From positions 558,001-622,000 of the forward strand of contig NZ_CCVW01000001.1 in assembly GCF_000756815.1 (NCBI RefSeq): a stretch of DNA of 64,000 nt. The letters are read 5' to 3'. The translations under genes were made by a program, and so were the position numbers. The stretch comes from Legionella massiliensis. GTDB taxonomy: Bacteria > Pseudomonadota > Gammaproteobacteria > Legionellales > Legionellaceae. Positions 53,621-61,797 of the stretch are shown here, one piece after another. The notes under the pieces are model-generated. The model had not been told where the DNA came from. It was given only the letters and a program-made list of their open reading frames with translations, and searched no databases. How positions within the stretch are numbered: position 1 is the first letter of the stretch; each line of letters starts with the position of its first letter.

Positions 53621-55360
53621 TCAATTGAAATGAAAGCGCTCTTCCGCTAAACGATAAAGCGGGCGCCAAATTAAATGGTTAAAGGCCAACACATAGATAC
53701 ACATCATTGCAGTACCTAAGGCTATTTTTGGAAAATCACCAGCAATTGTGCCTGCTTGAATATATGCACCCAGGCCCGTAGCTTCCAAGGTTGTGTGTCC
53801 CCAACTTACCCATTCGGCCACGATACTGGCGTTCCATGCACCGCCTGCTGCTGTGATTGCTCCCGTAATATAAAAAGGAAAAATACCGGGTAAAGCCAAA
53901 CGTTTCCACCATTGCCAACCTTTAACACCAAAATTATCTGCTGCCAGATAAAGTTCGCGTGGAATGGTCGAGGCGCCAGCAATAACGTTGAATAAAATAT
54001 ACCACTGTGTACCAAGAATCATCAAAGGTGTCACCCAGATTTCAACACTCAGATTGAAGCGTACAATTGCTATCACAAATAAAGGATAGAAGAGATTGGC
54101 AGGAAAGGCGGCTACAAACTGAATAATGGGTTGTATCTTTTGAGCCAAACGGGGTCTTAGGCCAATCCATACGCCCACAGGAATCCAAATCAAGGAGCTT
54201 ATGATAATGAGCACTATAACGCGGGTTCCCGTTGCGGCGCCCAGGAGAAATACATGCAAAACCTCATTAACCTTTAGATCTTTGAGGATAAACTTCATCA
54301 ACAAGGAACCGCCGGCAAATATGGCTAGAAGAACTACTGTATTCCACAGCCAATCCAAATGTTTCTGACGGCGAAAATCAATTTCTTTTTGTGAACGGTT
54401 GCCTCTGTAACGTAGCCAGTGTGCATTAACGAAATGATCTCTAAAAATCGCTATGCCACGGCTAAAGCGCTTCATCAAACGGCTGCCACGGATCAAATCG
54501 ATTAGCCAGGACTGATATTCCTCTTCGTCGGGGGAGGGTTCCATCTTGAACTTTTCTGACCAAGCAATGAGTGGCCGAAAAAGAATTTGATCGTAGAGGA
54601 AAATAACAATAACCATGGTAAGAATTGCATAGCCAACAGCATGCAGGTCATGGCGCTCAATAGCTAAGGCAATGTATGAGCCAACACCGGGCAAACGAAT
54701 ATTTTGATGGGAAACAGAGATTGCCTCTGATAAGACTACGAAGAACCAGCTTGCGGACATGGACATCATCATATTCCACAATAAACCTGACATGGAGAAG
54801 GGAACTTCAACTTTCCAGAAACGTTGCCAGGCAGAGAGATGAAACATTGCAGCAGCTTCTTTTAAGTCGTGGGGCAAGGTTTTCAATGATTGGTAAAAGC
54901 CAAAGGTAATATTCCAAACCTGTGCTGTAAAAATTGCGAAGATAGACGCGCACTCTGGGCCTAATAGACTGCCAGGAAACAAATGAATAAAGCCTGTTAC
55001 GGTAATAGAAAGGAAGCTTAATACGGGCACTGACTGCAAAATATCAATTGCAGGAATGACAACTTGTTCTGCGCGCCTATTTTTTGCGGCCAGGGTACCT
55101 ACAATAAAGGTGAAAAGAATCGACAAGATCAGGGCAATGAACATCCGCAAGACAGTGCGTAAGGCATAAAAGGGTAAAATGGTTGGCTCAAGAGAAATTG
55201 CTAGTTGCTCGCCCAATTGATAGGGGCTTGCCATTTGTTTTCCAGCCCAGCCAAGGAAAAAGATAAGAGAAAAAAAGAGTATTAGCAGCAAAACATCCCA
55301 ACGATTAATAAATCGGCTGACATTCTCTCGGTTGGCAAAATAAAAACGACTGTTGCGCAC
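53621..55360 (-). CDS. Fused two-domain ABC permease (NitT/TauT type)
   Basis: A 579-residue membrane protein with two tandem permease domains, each with an EAA loop: LKEAAAMFHLSAWQRFWKVE (about residues 160-185) and ELYLAADNFGVKGWQWWKRL (about residues 475-500). A cytoplasmic linker (EKFKMEPSPDEEEYQSW) joins them. It starts with GTG, with AGGGGG 6 bases upstream. A single fused permease plus a dimeric ATPase is enough for a channel, but no periplasmic binding protein is encoded nearby. Substrate unknown. Confidence 0.87.
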   Translation of the reverse strand: MRNSRFYFANRENVSRFINRWDVLLLILFFSLIFFLGWAGKQMASPYQLGEQLAISLEPTILPFYALRTVLRMFIALILSILFTFIVGTLAAKNRRAEQVVIPAIDILQSVPVLSFLSITVTGFIHLFPGSLLGPECASIFAIFTAQVWNITFGFYQSLKTLPHDLKEAAAMFHLSAWQRFWKVEVPFSMSGLLWNMMMSMSASWFFVVLSEAISVSHQNIRLPGVGSYIALAIERHDLHAVGYAILTMVIVIFLYDQILFRPLIAWSEKFKMEPSPDEEEYQSWLIDLIRGSRLMKRFSRGIAIFRDHFVNAHWLRYRGNRSQKEIDFRRQKHLDWLWNTVVLLAIFAGGSLLMKFILKDLKVNEVLHVFLLGAATGTRVIVLIIISSLIWIPVGVWIGLRPRLAQKIQPIIQFVAAFPANLFYPLFVIAIVRFNLSVEIWVTPLMILGTQWYILFNVIAGASTIPRELYLAADNFGVKGWQWWKRLALPGIFPFYITGAITAAGGAWNASIVAEWVSWGHTTLEATGLGAYIQAGTIAGDFPKIALGTAMMCIYVLAFNHLIWRPLYRLAEERFHFN

Positions 55361-55630
55361 AAATGCCCCCCTAACCTCAACCTAAATATTCTGATGGATT
55401 TTTTGAACGGTGCTTAGTAACTGACTTGATAGAAAGCCCCAACTAACTTGGTTCTATAAGACAAGAACCGAAGATCCGCATAAAATACCACAAATACCCT
55501 ATTCTGTCGCCCATGGATCTACGGTTTTCTTCTCAAAATGGAGTTATCAGGGTTGGACAAAGGAAAAGAAATTTAATTTTGCATAAAAATTGAACTTTTA
55601 TTGATTGGCGGTGTCTAAGTTAATGAGTAA

Positions 55631-55725
55631 CCTAGTGTAGGTTCTCTGCTCCGCGCTCCCCTCTTTTCGCGGAGTAGTGCCTGATAGGCACAATAATCGC
55701 CCCGGTTTTATACCGGGGTTTTTTT
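55631..55725 (+). ncRNA. Candidate small RNA with four consecutive hairpins and intrinsic terminator
   Basis: Four stem-loops follow one another: CCTAGTGTAGG (55631-55641); CTCCGCG/CGCGGAG (55649-55674, extendable by two pairs); GTGCCT-GAT-AGGCAC (55677-55691); and CCCCGGT/ACCGGGG (55700-55718) followed by seven T. This compact order with a strong terminator 70 bases before the next gene suggests a free transcript of roughly 100-130 nt. It does not match 6S, SRP, tmRNA or RNase P RNA as I know them. The 5' end is not defined and no strong promoter is evident. Confidence 0.55.
55700..55725 (+). terminator. Rho-independent terminator
   Basis: A 7-bp GC-rich stem (CCCCGGT, loop, ACCGGGG) followed by TTTTTTT. 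The strongest intrinsic terminator in the window. It ends the candidate small RNA and insulates the IcmL-like gene. Confidence 0.85.
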
Positions 55726-55795
55726 GTGTGGGAAACGGGACTACAATCAGATTAACTCTTATTCCGAACTGACGTTTGTTTAAAGGATACTATTA

Positions 55796-56338
55796 ATGAC
55801 TAAAATGAGAGCTTATGCTGCCCTGATCCTATTCGCCTTTTCTCTTACAGCCCGTTCTACACCTGATGAGACGCAACTTGCAGTTTGGGCTAATGAAGCA
55901 ATAGTTGCTACTTATACCTATAACTACAAGGATTTTATTGAGCGACAAAAACAGATTGCCAAATATTTCACTGCGGGTGGCTGGACTGATTACTCTAATG
56001 TTTTTACTGCTTCCAAAATTCCCGATGCAGTGCAAGCCAACTCATACTTTGTCAGCGCAGTAGCAACCCTTCCACCGACTATTAAAGCCAAGGGAGATAA
56101 TCATTGGCAAGCGGAGATGCCCCTGCTTGTGATCTATAAAAACCCTCAGTATCAGCAAAAGCAAACCTTGGATATTACGCTTGATTTTGGAATAGCATCC
56201 CCTGGACAGGGCGTGAGGGGATTAGCGATAACTAGCTTGCAGGCGCAGACTAGTTCTGAGCCTTGCAAATGTGAGGCTGCAAAAGAGGAGGCAGCACCTA
56301 CAACAGCCGCTCCGTCACAACCACAAGGTGCAAAATAA
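55796..56338 (+). CDS. IcmL/DotI-like periplasmic protein
   Basis: A 180-residue protein with a signal peptide (first about 21 residues) and a core matching the DotI/IcmL family of type IVB secretion systems: WANEAIVATYTYNYKDFIER, AKYFTAGGWTDYSNVFTASK and SYFVSAVATLPPTI. True DotI/IcmL is anchored by an N-terminal transmembrane helix; here the hydrophobic start looks cleavable. The C-terminal 25 residues are Ala/Glu/Pro-rich with a CKC pair. Legionella species carry several such IcmL-like orphans. AAAGGA lies 8 bases before ATG. The 3' end overlaps the next, convergent gene by 41 bases. Confidence 0.8.
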   Translation: MTKMRAYAALILFAFSLTARSTPDETQLAVWANEAIVATYTYNYKDFIERQKQIAKYFTAGGWTDYSNVFTASKIPDAVQANSYFVSAVATLPPTIKAKGDNHWQAEMPLLVIYKNPQYQQKQTLDITLDFGIASPGQGVRGLAITSLQAQTSSEPCKCEAAKEEAAPTTAAPSQPQGAK

Positions 56339-56816
56339 TCAAGATTAATAATAGGGCAATAATGAGATTTAATTTTCGTGGAATGGTGATATCTAGTGCT
56401 GCTTGTTGTGGATTATTAGGGTTATAAAAGACATCAATATCCACATCATCCTCATAGGCCATCGCCGCGCGATAGGCGATATTGCGGGCATATTTACTAT
56501 TGGGATTGTTATGAGAGGTATCGAGGAAAAGGTATTCGCTATAAAAATCCTTATCGAAGACCTGGTAGGTGTATTGAATCTTTGGCCATAATCGAGGCCC
56601 TTCTTGAGTCCATTCAAAGAGAGTAATGCGACCTTTGGTAATAAGCCAATATTTTGATTGAGCTAGAAATTGCCTGTCTCGCCAAAAATACCAGAGCATA
56701 AACAATAAAAAAAAGAGCCATGCAAAATCAAGCACGCCTCTCCAAGACATTAACCAGTTTATTAGATGTATTTTGCTCAAAGGTGATGCTCTCTTATTAT
56801 TTCCTTTGCCTATCAT
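56298..56816 (-). CDS. DUF3592-like membrane protein
   Basis: A 172-residue protein with two hydrophobic helices (about residues 30-48 and 150-168) framing a beta-rich domain (WLITKGRITLFEWTQEGPRL, then DIDVFYNPNNPQQAALD). The layout fits DUF3592 membrane proteins of unknown role. It converges on and overlaps the IcmL-like gene by 41 bases. The start at 56816 abuts an inverted-repeat element and has no clear ribosome-binding site; ATG 56750 is an alternative. Confidence 0.6.
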   Translation of the reverse strand: MIGKGNNKRASPLSKIHLINWLMSWRGVLDFAWLFFLLFMLWYFWRDRQFLAQSKYWLITKGRITLFEWTQEGPRLWPKIQYTYQVFDKDFYSEYLFLDTSHNNPNSKYARNIAYRAAMAYEDDVDIDVFYNPNNPQQAALDITIPRKLNLIIALLLILIILHLVVVTERLL

Positions 56817-56820
56817 AACC

Positions 56821-56917
56821 CGTCATCCTGGGCGTAGCGAAGGATCTCCGGGATTAGCACAGTGCCACATAGATCCTTCGCTACGCTCAGGATGACGCAA
56901 GGGGAGTGACCTATTAC
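56821..56917. repeat. Long inverted-repeat element with GTGACCTATTAC flank, copy 2
   Basis: Arms 56821-56847 and 56871-56897 pair over 27 bases with one G-T mismatch, spaced by 23 bases containing GCACAGTGCCACAT. The flank GTGACCTATTAC follows at 56906-56917. Closely related to the element at 50474-50555. It sits directly upstream of the DUF3592 start codon. Confidence 0.8.
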
Positions 56918-56960
56918 CATTCTATCTCCGCCTAAGGGCTTTGAGGCTGAGCGTTATGCC

Positions 56961-57302
56961 TTAATACCAACAGGTTCTATGTGCTGGGATCCAGTACCGG
57001 CCTTGCCAGTGACCTCCTACCCATCCACAGGCACGATAATAGGGTTGGGTGTAGAAAATAGGGCTAACATAGACACCGCCACCCCAGCCGCCGCCATACC
57101 AGCCAGCATTATGCCAGCCACCGCCGTGCCAGCCGCCACCCCAGCCACCGCCGTGCCAACCACCGCCGTGCCAACCACCGCCGTGCCAACCACCACCCCA
57201 GCCGCCGCCATGCCAGGCATTAGTATCGGTGGTGATGAATAAACAGGCAATAAAAAGCAGGGTCCCGAGAATTTTATGATGCCTTTTAATACTAGCGTTC
57301 AT
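56961..57302 (-). CDS. Secreted Gly/Trp/His-rich repeat protein
   Basis: A 113-residue protein with a signal peptide (first about 29 residues, ending near TTDTNA) followed by tandem GGGWHGGGWHG-type repeats (about residues 32-78). The C-terminal segment CGWVGGHWQGRYWIPAHRTC has a paired-cysteine motif seen in small exported proteins of Legionella and related bacteria. The many His and Trp suggest metal or surface binding, but function is unknown. It stands alone, with ribosome-binding site GAGGAGAA upstream of the ATG at 57302. Confidence 0.75.
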   Translation of the reverse strand: MNASIKRHHKILGTLLFIACLFITTDTNAWHGGGWGGGWHGGGWHGGGWHGGGWGGGWHGGGWHNAGWYGGGWGGGVYVSPIFYTQPYYRACGWVGGHWQGRYWIPAHRTCWY

Positions 57303-57428
57303 AAGAATTTCTCCTCTATTACCTACAAACAGCTTCTTATATAATTATAAGACATTTAGAAATATAAATGTTCTTGTTGGGTTTTTATTGTTCCCTCGGC
57401 GGTTGTTAACAAGCGTGATGTCAAAAAC

Positions 57429-57818
57429 TTATTTTTGATTCAAAGTTTGCCAAAATGCGATATGTGCTCCAGTAGGATCGGCAATGACGATAAAGCGCCC
57501 CATTTCACCAACCTGAGTGACCGGCATCTTCACGGTTGCACCGAGTTTTGTCGCATTGTTCAGAGTGCTCTCTATATCATCAACCAAAATATATCCCATC
57601 CAATGGGGGGGGATTTGGTTTTTTTGCTCATTGGGAATTTGCCACATGCCACCAAATTCACCATCCTTGTGTTTAATCATTGTGTAGATTGAGTCATCTG
57701 TTTTATGTTCACTAAAGGTCCAGCCAAGCAAATTGCCATAAAAATCTTTTGCAGCGTTGACATCGTTAGTTGCTAACTCATTCCAGCAAAACTCACCAAC
57801 CTTTGGCATGTCCATCAT
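57429..57818 (-). CDS. VOC-family (glyoxalase/bleomycin resistance-like) protein
   Basis: A 129-residue vicinal oxygen chelate protein with VGEFCWNELATNDVNAAKDF at the N-terminus and HWMGYILVDDIESTLNNATK at the second repeat, ending DPTGAHIAFWQT. One copy of the VOC fold, so a dimer is expected. Likely metal ligands are a C-terminal His and Glu-type residues but are not fully conserved. Small-molecule substrate unknown. Confidence 0.82.
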   Translation of the reverse strand: MMDMPKVGEFCWNELATNDVNAAKDFYGNLLGWTFSEHKTDDSIYTMIKHKDGEFGGMWQIPNEQKNQIPPHWMGYILVDDIESTLNNATKLGATVKMPVTQVGEMGRFIVIADPTGAHIAFWQTLNQK

Positions 57819-57869
57819 TTAGTCCTTGTTTTTAGGTTTATTCGCCCAACAAGACTACTCTAATTTTAT

Positions 57870-58289
57870 TTAATCGTCAGCATATAAAGCCCCGGGCATC
57901 AGTTCTTGCTCTGCATTGGTGTCACCTGCTTGGCTTATCAGCTCGGGCTCTTCTTTACTAAATGAGAACTTATTAAATTTAATAAAATTACAGTACATAT
58001 CGAAAGAAGAGGAGCATGCGGAATCAATAGCTAAATTAGGACCTTGCAAACCTAGCTGGTAAACGATGCGCCCGCTTGCGGTACTTAGTGCATTATCTGC
58101 TCCGATATACGCATTAATTTCATTTAAATGGCCATTTTGCTGAATCAATTCACCATAGTCATTCGTTGATATTCCAATAAATACCCCCGTGTCACTGCCG
58201 AGAAGGCTGTGCAAGGTAAATTCAATCTCGTCCATATCAACAAGATTCTTGTTGATAACGTCTGGTAATATCGCCATCTCACATCCCAA
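57870..58289 (-). pseudogene. Remnant of a polyketide-type ketosynthase domain
   Basis: The 139-residue open frame holds a clear ketosynthase piece: GVFIGISTNDYGELIQQNGH, then STASGRIVYQLGLQGPNLAI and DSACSSS with the active-site Cys (about residue 92). Full KS domains are about 420 residues and continue with two catalytic His, both missing. The sequence before residue 28 and after residue 96 does not match the family and ends in an acidic unrelated tail. ATG 58277 or TTG 58289 could start it. It is best read as a decayed fragment; a functional small protein is unlikely. Confidence 0.7.
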
Positions 58290-58622
58290 TCTCGTGCAGC
58301 ATAGAGCTCTATCTACAACACACTACAAAAAGCTCTGCTTACATGAAATGGGTCGCAAAGCAGCCAATATGATTCAGAATAGTACAAAAAACGCACAGAT
58401 CAAAAATTTTTTTTGCTCCTTAAGTCCCTTATGGCGGTAAGGATCTGAATGGATCGGAGCAAGATTTTTATTCTCAATAAGAAGATTCAACAACTTAGGG
58501 CTCATCAGATATCTGATTAGTGGGCTCTGCTTAGCAGAAAAAGATATCCTGCGGCAAGACTTGTCGTGGAGTCGCATCTCGGTATAATCATCTGCACCAA
58601 CGCGCGAAACGAGGGAATCGCA
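58290..58622. other. Intergenic region upstream of gcvT
   Basis: About 330 bases. I find no glycine riboswitch-like structure upstream of gcvT, and the 5' untranslated region would be only about 30 bases if the promoter at 58561-58588 is used. The left part may be decayed sequence attached to the ketosynthase remnant. Confidence 0.4.
58561..58588 (+). promoter_or_regulatory. Probable sigma-70 promoter of the gcv operon
   Basis: TTGTCG at 58561-58566 and a perfect TATAAT at 58583-58588 are separated by 16 bases. The predicted transcript starts about 30 bases before the ATG at 58623. Confidence 0.65.
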
Positions 58623-59705
58623 ATGATCGCAAAAACACCACTACACGCCAATCATTTGGCAAATGGTGCCAAAATGGTGGATTTTCACGGCTGGGAGATG
58701 CCCCTGCATTATGGCTCTCAGTTGGAAGAACATAATTATGTTCGCAAATCTGCTGGAATGTTTGATGTCTCACACATGACAGTGGTTGATATTTTGGGTG
58801 CTGGTGGCAGACAATTCTTACGTAAATTACTAACCAACGATGTCGATCTTCTTGAGCATACTGGACGCGCACTCTATAGCTGCATGTGCAATGAGCATGG
58901 CGGAATCATTGATGATCTGATTGTTTACCAACGGGCTTCTGATAACTACAGGTTAGTACTCAATTCAGCAACACGCACTCGTGATCTCGACTGGATTCGC
59001 AACAAAAGTGAAGGATTTTCAGTAGGATTGCAAGAGCGCACGGAGCTTGCCATGCTGGCGGTACAAGGTCCAGATGCTATAGCAAGAACAATGAGTATTC
59101 TTACACCCGCGCAAATTGATGCCGTTTCGACCCTGACCAATTTTGAATGTGTCGATGTAGACCGCTGGTTTTTTGCAAGGACGGGCTATACTGGAGAAGA
59201 TGGCCTAGAAATTATTATTCCTAAAGAAGAAATCTCTACCTTATGGACCTCCCTCTTACAGGCTGGAGTTAAGCCCTGTGGTTTAGCCGCTCGCGATACC
59301 CTCCGTTTGGAAGCAGGAATGTTGCTTTACGGACAAGACATGGATGAGTCAACTACTCCTTTGGAATCCAGCTTGGAATGGACGGTAAAATGGCGGCCAG
59401 AAGACCGGGATTTTATTGGCATGGGCGCCCTCCTATCACAAAAACGGCAGGGTGTTCAACGCAAACTGGTTGGCTTGGTTTTACAAGACAAAGGTGTTAT
59501 GCGAGCCGGTCAACGTGTTATTGTTGAAGGAAATGCTGAGGGTCTGATTACAAGCGGTACTTATTCACCGACATTGGCGCAATCAATTGCTTTAGCAAGA
59601 GTGCCAACAAATACCGGTGAATTGGTAATGGTTGATATTCGTGGAAAATTGATTCCAGCAAGGGTTGGTAAGCCAAGATTTGTCAAACGAGGACAAATTA
59701 TATAG
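58623..59705 (+). CDS. gcvT: Glycine cleavage system T protein (aminomethyltransferase)
   Basis: About 360 residues, normal GcvT length. It transfers the methylene group from the lipoyl arm of GcvH to tetrahydrofolate and releases ammonia. Motifs include TPLHANHLANGAKMVDFHGW, MPLHYGSQLEEHNYVRKSAG, MFDVSHM and YTGEDGLEIIIP with the folate-binding region. ATG 58623 is chosen with GAGGG 7 bases upstream; a start at 58566 would fall on the promoter. First gene of the operon. Confidence 0.95.
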   Translation: MIAKTPLHANHLANGAKMVDFHGWEMPLHYGSQLEEHNYVRKSAGMFDVSHMTVVDILGAGGRQFLRKLLTNDVDLLEHTGRALYSCMCNEHGGIIDDLIVYQRASDNYRLVLNSATRTRDLDWIRNKSEGFSVGLQERTELAMLAVQGPDAIARTMSILTPAQIDAVSTLTNFECVDVDRWFFARTGYTGEDGLEIIIPKEEISTLWTSLLQAGVKPCGLAARDTLRLEAGMLLYGQDMDESTTPLESSLEWTVKWRPEDRDFIGMGALLSQKRQGVQRKLVGLVLQDKGVMRAGQRVIVEGNAEGLITSGTYSPTLAQSIALARVPTNTGELVMVDIRGKLIPARVGKPRFVKRGQII

Positions 59706-59739
59706 GGGCTGTTAATAATTATAAGAAGAGGATAAGGCG

Positions 59740-60117
59740 ATGACAGATATGAAATTCACTCAAACGCATGAATGGATACAAGGTGATGGACAGGAAATGA
59801 CTATTGGTATTACTGAACACGCACAACAACTATTAGGTGATATGGTATTTGTTGAATTACCCGAAGAGGGTGATCTGGTGAAGGCTGGCGATGAATTGGG
59901 TGTTGTTGAATCAGTCAAAGCTGCCTCCGATTTTTATGCGCCTATAAGTGGAGTTGTTACTGCGGTTAACCAAGACGTCAGTGATAACCCCGCTATAGTC
60001 AATAGCGATCCCTATGGTGCAGGCTGGTTAGTTAAAATCAGAGCGAGCAACCTTGCAGAACTAAGTGACTTGTTGAGTGCTGAGCAATATCAAAATGAGA
60101 TAGCAGAGGAGCATTAA
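59740..60117 (+). CDS. gcvH: Glycine cleavage system H protein
   Basis: A 125-residue lipoyl carrier protein. The lipoylated lysine is K60 in VESVKAASD. Opening [10 protein letters not shown] and central [13 protein letters not shown] are typical. It shuttles the aminomethyl group between the P, T and L proteins. It lies 34 bases after gcvT and 1 base before gcvPA. Confidence 0.97.
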   Translation: MTDMKFTQTHEWIQGDGQEMTIGITEHAQQLLGDMVFVELPEEGDLVKAGDELGVVESVKAASDFYAPISGVVTAVNQDVSDNPAIVNSDPYGAGWLVKIRASNLAELSDLLSAEQYQNEIAEEH

Positions 60118-60118
60118 A

Positions 60119-61489
60119 ATGCCTTATATCCCCCATACCAGCGAAGACGTTGAAGCGATGCTGGCCGACATAGGAGCGAGTAGTACACAGGAGCTATTTG
60201 ATGAGATTCCTGCTTCTTTACTCTATGGCGAGCTCAAGAATATCCCTGAAGGCTTAAGTGAAATGGCCATGCTGAGAGAAGCTCAGCGCTTGGCCGACAA
60301 AAATCAGAATGGTCTGTGCTTTATGGGGGCAGGTTGCTATGAACATCATATTCCTGCGGCTGTGTGGGATATCGCTTCAAGAGGTGAGTTTTTAACTGCC
60401 TATACGCCTTATCAGGCTGAAGCAAGCCAAGGCACTTTGCAGTTGCTTTATGAATATCAGACCATGATTGCCGAGCTAACAGGTCTTGATGTAGCCAATG
60501 CATCGATGTATGACGGTGCAACCGCGCTTGCGGAGGCTATATTGATGGCGGTTCGTGTGAATAAAAAGAGTAAAGCCAACCGAGTTCTGGTTGCCGGTAC
60601 TCTGCACCCGCTCTATCGTGACACCTTAGAAACAGTGGTTAGAACACAACATATCGAAGTTATAACCCTTCCCTTTGATGAAAAACAAGGTATTACTGCC
60701 CTATCGGCCTTAGAAAAATACAGTGGTGAAGATATTACAGCTTTGGTTATCCCTCAGCCCAATTTCTTTGGCTGTCTGGAGTTGGCCGATGAAATGACTG
60801 ACTGGGCGCGAAAGAACCAGACAGTCAGTATTGCCGCAGTCAACCCAATTGCGCTTGCACTTTTGAAGCCACCAGGGCAATGGGGTGAGCAGGGCGTCGA
60901 TATTGCCTGTGGTGAAGGCCAGCCTCTGGGTTCACCCATGGCTTCAGGCGGCCCCTATTTCGGGTTTTTCAGTACACGCATGGAACATGTGCGCCAAATG
61001 CCAGGGCGTCTAATAGGTCGAACCTTGGATAAAGACGGTAAAACAGGGTTTACACTGACCTTGCAAGCTCGGGAGCAGCATATCAGACGTGGAAAAGCCA
61101 CCTCCAATATTTGTACTAACCAAGGCTTATTAGTCACTGCAGCAACTATTCATATGAGTTTGCTAGGTGCAGAAGGTATGTTGGAAGTTGCTCGCCAATG
61201 CCATCAAAATACTAATAAATTGGTTGCAGAATTGACTCAAATCAGCGGGGTCAAAGCTGTCTTTTCAGCCCCTTGTTTCCATGAAACGCTTTTACAGCTA
61301 GACCAACCCGTGGATAAGGTGCTTATGCAATTACGTGAGCAGGGAATTATTGGTGGATATTCCGTAGAGTCACATTATCCGAAGTTGGTTAACACTATGC
61401 TTGTTTGTGTGACAGAAATGCGTACAGACGAGGATATTGCTCTCTATGCTAATTCACTCAAGCAAATTATGGCAAAACGAGGTAGCTAA
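60119..61489 (+). CDS. gcvPA: Glycine dehydrogenase (decarboxylating) subunit 1
   Basis: A 456-residue protein, the N-terminal half of the split P protein. Motifs are [40 protein letters not shown] and [20 protein letters not shown]. It forms an alpha2-beta2 enzyme with gcvPB that decarboxylates glycine using pyridoxal phosphate bound by the partner. Its stop overlaps the next start by one base. Confidence 0.96.
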   Translation: MPYIPHTSEDVEAMLADIGASSTQELFDEIPASLLYGELKNIPEGLSEMAMLREAQRLADKNQNGLCFMGAGCYEHHIPAAVWDIASRGEFLTAYTPYQAEASQGTLQLLYEYQTMIAELTGLDVANASMYDGATALAEAILMAVRVNKKSKANRVLVAGTLHPLYRDTLETVVRTQHIEVITLPFDEKQGITALSALEKYSGEDITALVIPQPNFFGCLELADEMTDWARKNQTVSIAAVNPIALALLKPPGQWGEQGVDIACGEGQPLGSPMASGGPYFGFFSTRMEHVRQMPGRLIGRTLDKDGKTGFTLTLQAREQHIRRGKATSNICTNQGLLVTAATIHMSLLGAEGMLEVARQCHQNTNKLVAELTQISGVKAVFSAPCFHETLLQLDQPVDKVLMQLREQGIIGGYSVESHYPKLVNTMLVCVTEMRTDEDIALYANSLKQIMAKRGS

Positions 61490-61797
61490 TGTTTATTGTA
61501 CAGTTAACTTATAAGACGCCAATCTCAGAGGTGGATAAATATTTGCAGGCTCACCGGGAATTCCTGGAATATCACTATAAACAGGGTTTATTCCTTGCTT
61601 CCGGACCAATGAAACCAAGAACAGGCGGCATTCTTATTGCAGCAACCAGCGATAGAGACTATCTGGAGTCAGTGCTTAAGAACGATCCCTATCATTTGGC
61701 CGAAATAGCAGACTACCAACTCATTGAATTTACACCGGTTAAACATTGCGATGAACTTAAGGATATTATTCAAAAAACGGAGGGCAAATTATGTTAA
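61489..61797 (+). CDS. YciI-family protein inside the gcv operon
   Basis: A 102-residue YciI-like protein ([20 protein letters not shown], then [20 protein letters not shown] and [12 protein letters not shown]). The conserved His of the AHREFL motif is present. It overlaps gcvPA by 1 base and gcvPB by 7 bases, so it is translated with both. YciI proteins have a dimeric alpha-beta barrel fold and no general assigned role. Lying exactly between the two P-protein subunits suggests a link to glycine decarboxylase, but that is inference. Confidence 0.85.
   Translation: MFIVQLTYKTPISEVDKYLQAHREFLEYHYKQGLFLASGPMKPRTGGILIAATSDRDYLESVLKNDPYHLAEIADYQLIEFTPVKHCDELKDIIQKTEGKLC

Larger units (their letters stand above)
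55361..55795. other. Intergenic region with a structured RNA candidate
   Basis: About 435 bases between divergent genes without any protein-coding signal. It contains the hairpin series at 55631-55725 and, further left, a short inverted repeat near 55449-55470 (GGTTCT and AGAACC). Promoters for the flanking genes must lie here, but none is clear. Confidence 0.4.

Noticed and set aside
57017-57250. Ala/Val/Gly-rich frame opposite and beside the Gly/Trp/His-rich gene
   Set aside because: Repetitive shadow of the GGGWH-encoding repeats; the other frame has a signal peptide and a cysteine-paired C-terminus.
58290-58622. Glycine riboswitch upstream of gcvT
   Set aside because: The predicted leader is only about 30 bases and I see no paired aptamer-like structure in the 330 bases before the gene.
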